From assembly GCA_947489425.1 (NCBI GenBank), contig CANLDL010000001.1:930001-994000 (forward strand): DNA of 64,000 nucleotides, given 5' to 3'. A program made the position numbers and the translations under genes. Under the pieces are notes generated by a model. The model was not told the origin of the DNA, ran no database searches, and worked only from the letters and a program-made list of their open reading frames with translations. Shown here one piece after another: positions 62,444-64,000 of the stretch (position 1 is the first letter of the stretch; the number at the start of each line of letters is the position of its first letter). The stretch is from an uncultured Pseudomonadales bacterium (lineage in GTDB: Bacteria > Pseudomonadota > Gammaproteobacteria > Pseudomonadales > Cellvibrionaceae).

Positions 62444-63775
62444 CTATTTTACTTCTTGATCAAGTCGATCTGAAAAAACACTTACCGCATCTACAACGCC
62501 ACTCAAGCGATCCTTTATCTGATTAATAACGTCCCCAGCCTGACCAGCTAACTCAACACCTGATGCTGATTGCGATTGGCAAGTTGTCATACTGGTAATC
62601 GCTGAAGATGTCAGCGACTGGATTTTATCAATCATTTCTGAAATTTCTTGAGTAGAAATACTTGTACGGCCAGCTAACTGCCTAACTTCATCAGCAACAA
62701 CAGCAAAGCCTCGCCCCTGATCCCCTGCACGGGCAGCCTCAATAGCCGCATTTAATGCCAGTAAATTTGTTTGCTCGGCAATACCCCGAATAGTATTAAC
62801 AATATTCGTAATTTGTTCTGACTGATTTGCCAAATCATTAATGGTAGCAGCCGATTCAGCAATAGCCTCTGAGATGTTGTTCATTTCCATTACTGCTTTA
62901 TGAATAACTTCTGAACCTTCTTCTGCTGCAGAATCAGTCGACTTTGCTAGCTCGTGCGCTTGAATTGCACTCTGTGTATTAGCCATTTGCACAGAGACTC
63001 TTTCAGTAATATCCGAGGCAAATTTTACCACCTTGTAAACTTCGCCCTGTGAGTTTTTAATCGGGTTATATGTCGCTTCTAGCCAGACAGTATCGCCCGA
63101 TGCATTGACACGCTCAAATCGACCGCTGTAGATTTCTCCTTTGGCAAGCCTCTTCCAAAAATCGCTATACTCTGTTGATTTAACATACTCGTCTTTGCAG
63201 AACATTTTATGATGCCTGCCACGAATATCTTCAACTTTATAACCTGCAACTTTACAAAAATTGTCATTTGCGCAAACTATAATGCCCTCTAGATTAAACT
63301 CGATAACGGCAACCGAATGATTTAAAGCTTTCATTAGATGGTCAGTTTTTTTCAAGTTTGTCATTTTCTCAGTGACATCAGATGCGAATTTAATAATTTT
63401 ACATACTTGACCATTTTCATTAAAAATTGGGTTATAAGAAGCTTCTAGCCATAAAATCTCTCCGTTTTTATGGGTTCGCTTAAATTCACCTGATATAAAT
63501 TGGCCAGCGGCTAATTGTCTCCAAAAATCTTTATATTCTGTACTGCTTGCTAAAGCTTTCTCACAAAAAATACTGTGATGCTTACCTTCTACTTCTTCCA
63601 GCTGATATCCAACAGTGTCTAAGAAGTTCTGATTAGCGGTAATTATTTCACCTGTTACCGTAAATTCAATAACCGCCATAGAGCTTTTTATTGCAGAAAT
63701 AATTGCATTACTTTCCCTAAGCTTTTCTTCAGTCTCTATCTCTTGCGCCACTTTTTTACTAAAAAAATTAAACAT
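62444..63775 (-). CDS. Soluble PAS-PAS methyl-accepting chemoreceptor (BdlA-like)
   Basis: Cytosolic chemoreceptor, 443 residues with no transmembrane segment. Two PAS-PAC pairs are similar to each other: about 20-135 ([36 protein letters not shown]) and about 140-258 ([33 protein letters not shown]). Each ends in VVKFASD(I/V)TE-type sequence. The MCP signalling hairpin follows from about 265, with [37 protein letters not shown] at its tip (split around 328-364). Pseudomonas BdlA (biofilm dispersion) has the same PAS-PAS-MCP architecture and size (about 417 residues). The lead PAS ligand is unknown; haem or FAD are possible. The 225 bp upstream hold nothing I can name. Confidence 0.9.
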   Translation of the reverse strand: MFNFFSKKVAQEIETEEKLRESNAIISAIKSSMAVIEFTVTGEIITANQNFLDTVGYQLEEVEGKHHSIFCEKALASSTEYKDFWRQLAAGQFISGEFKRTHKNGEILWLEASYNPIFNENGQVCKIIKFASDVTEKMTNLKKTDHLMKALNHSVAVIEFNLEGIIVCANDNFCKVAGYKVEDIRGRHHKMFCKDEYVKSTEYSDFWKRLAKGEIYSGRFERVNASGDTVWLEATYNPIKNSQGEVYKVVKFASDITERVSVQMANTQSAIQAHELAKSTDSAAEEGSEVIHKAVMEMNNISEAIAESAATINDLANQSEQITNIVNTIRGIAEQTNLLALNAAIEAARAGDQGRGFAVVADEVRQLAGRTSISTQEISEMIDKIQSLTSSAITSMTTCQSQSASGVELAGQAGDVINQIKDRLSGVVDAVSVFSDRLDQEVK

Positions 63776-64000
63776 TTTTACCCTACCTATAACCTGTATC
63801 TGTTAAGCCACTAGATATATCCCTGTAGCATGCACATTAATATCGTTTTCCTTGCACTAAACAATTTAAATAAAACAAGCAGACAAACCCATAGTAGCTA
63901 TAATTATGGACTCTCCTTTAACTATAGCCGGACTTTTAAAAAGTAACAGAAAATCAGTGATTATTTTTATCTCAGCAAGTATGTAGCGATATGGCTAATA

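Overview
The window looks like a chromosomal segment of a free-living, polar-flagellated marine gammaproteobacterium, close to the Pseudomonadales/Cellvibrionales type. Three things suggest this. The block acpP(off edge)-fabG-fabD-rpmF-yceD-yceF-sppA-HAD-rluC-rne follows the order I remember from Pseudomonas. The flagellar locus is headed by FleQ, with sigma54 and sigma28 promoters. The coding sequence is AT-rich with many TAA stops. Species cannot be named from the sequence alone. No insertion sequence, integrase, CRISPR array or rRNA was seen.

Layout. (1) 180-6557: fatty-acid and ribosome genes on the minus strand (fabG, fabD, rpmF, yceD), plus-strand yceF, then sppA-like peptidase, HAD phosphatase and rluC on minus. 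plsX, expected between rpmF and fabD, is absent. (2) 6558-10641: a leader of about 0.9 kb with a good sigma70 promoter, rne (RNase E), and tRNA-Ser(TGA). (3) 10755-13798: an Mpo1-like membrane protein, a Bax-inhibitor-1/YccA protein and tusDCBE for tRNA 2-thiolation. (4) 13834-26821: fleQ, then an eleven-gene, tightly overlapping minus-strand operon for a nonulosonic (legionaminic-type) acid. It runs legB-legC-legG-legI-legH-ptmE-Gfo/Idh-legF-ptmA and ends in two unassigned genes. (5) 27104-40400: flagellar filament genes: a FliT-like/FliS pair, a motility-associated Maf glycosyltransferase, fliS, fliD, flaG, two large flagellins and flgL. (6) 40450-51469: flgK down to flgB. (7) 51732-58186: a J-domain/RDD membrane protein with an HscC-type Hsp70, cheV, flgA, flgM and flgN. 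(8) 58183-60685: a three-gene arsenosugar-type set (two glycosyltransferases and the radical SAM protein ArsS), followed by tRNA-Arg(CCT). (9) 61201-62339: a secreted Cys-rich repeat peptide and a His-rich partner of unknown function. (10) 62444-63775: a soluble PAS-PAS chemoreceptor resembling BdlA.

How it works together. FleQ probably activates the sigma54 promoters I can read directly before flgB, flgF, flgA, flgN, one flagellin, fliS2 and the Maf gene. The sigma28 promoters before fliD, the second flagellin and flgM form the late class, with FlgM as anti-sigma28. The nonulosonate operon supplies the CMP-activated sugar that the Maf transferase would attach to flagellin before export, with FliS and FliT-like chaperones acting at the same stage. 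The most unusual parts are the Cys-rich peptide/His-rich protein pair next to the arsenosugar genes, the J-domain protein with KPD in place of HPD inside the flagellar locus, and the two unassigned genes that end the sugar operon.
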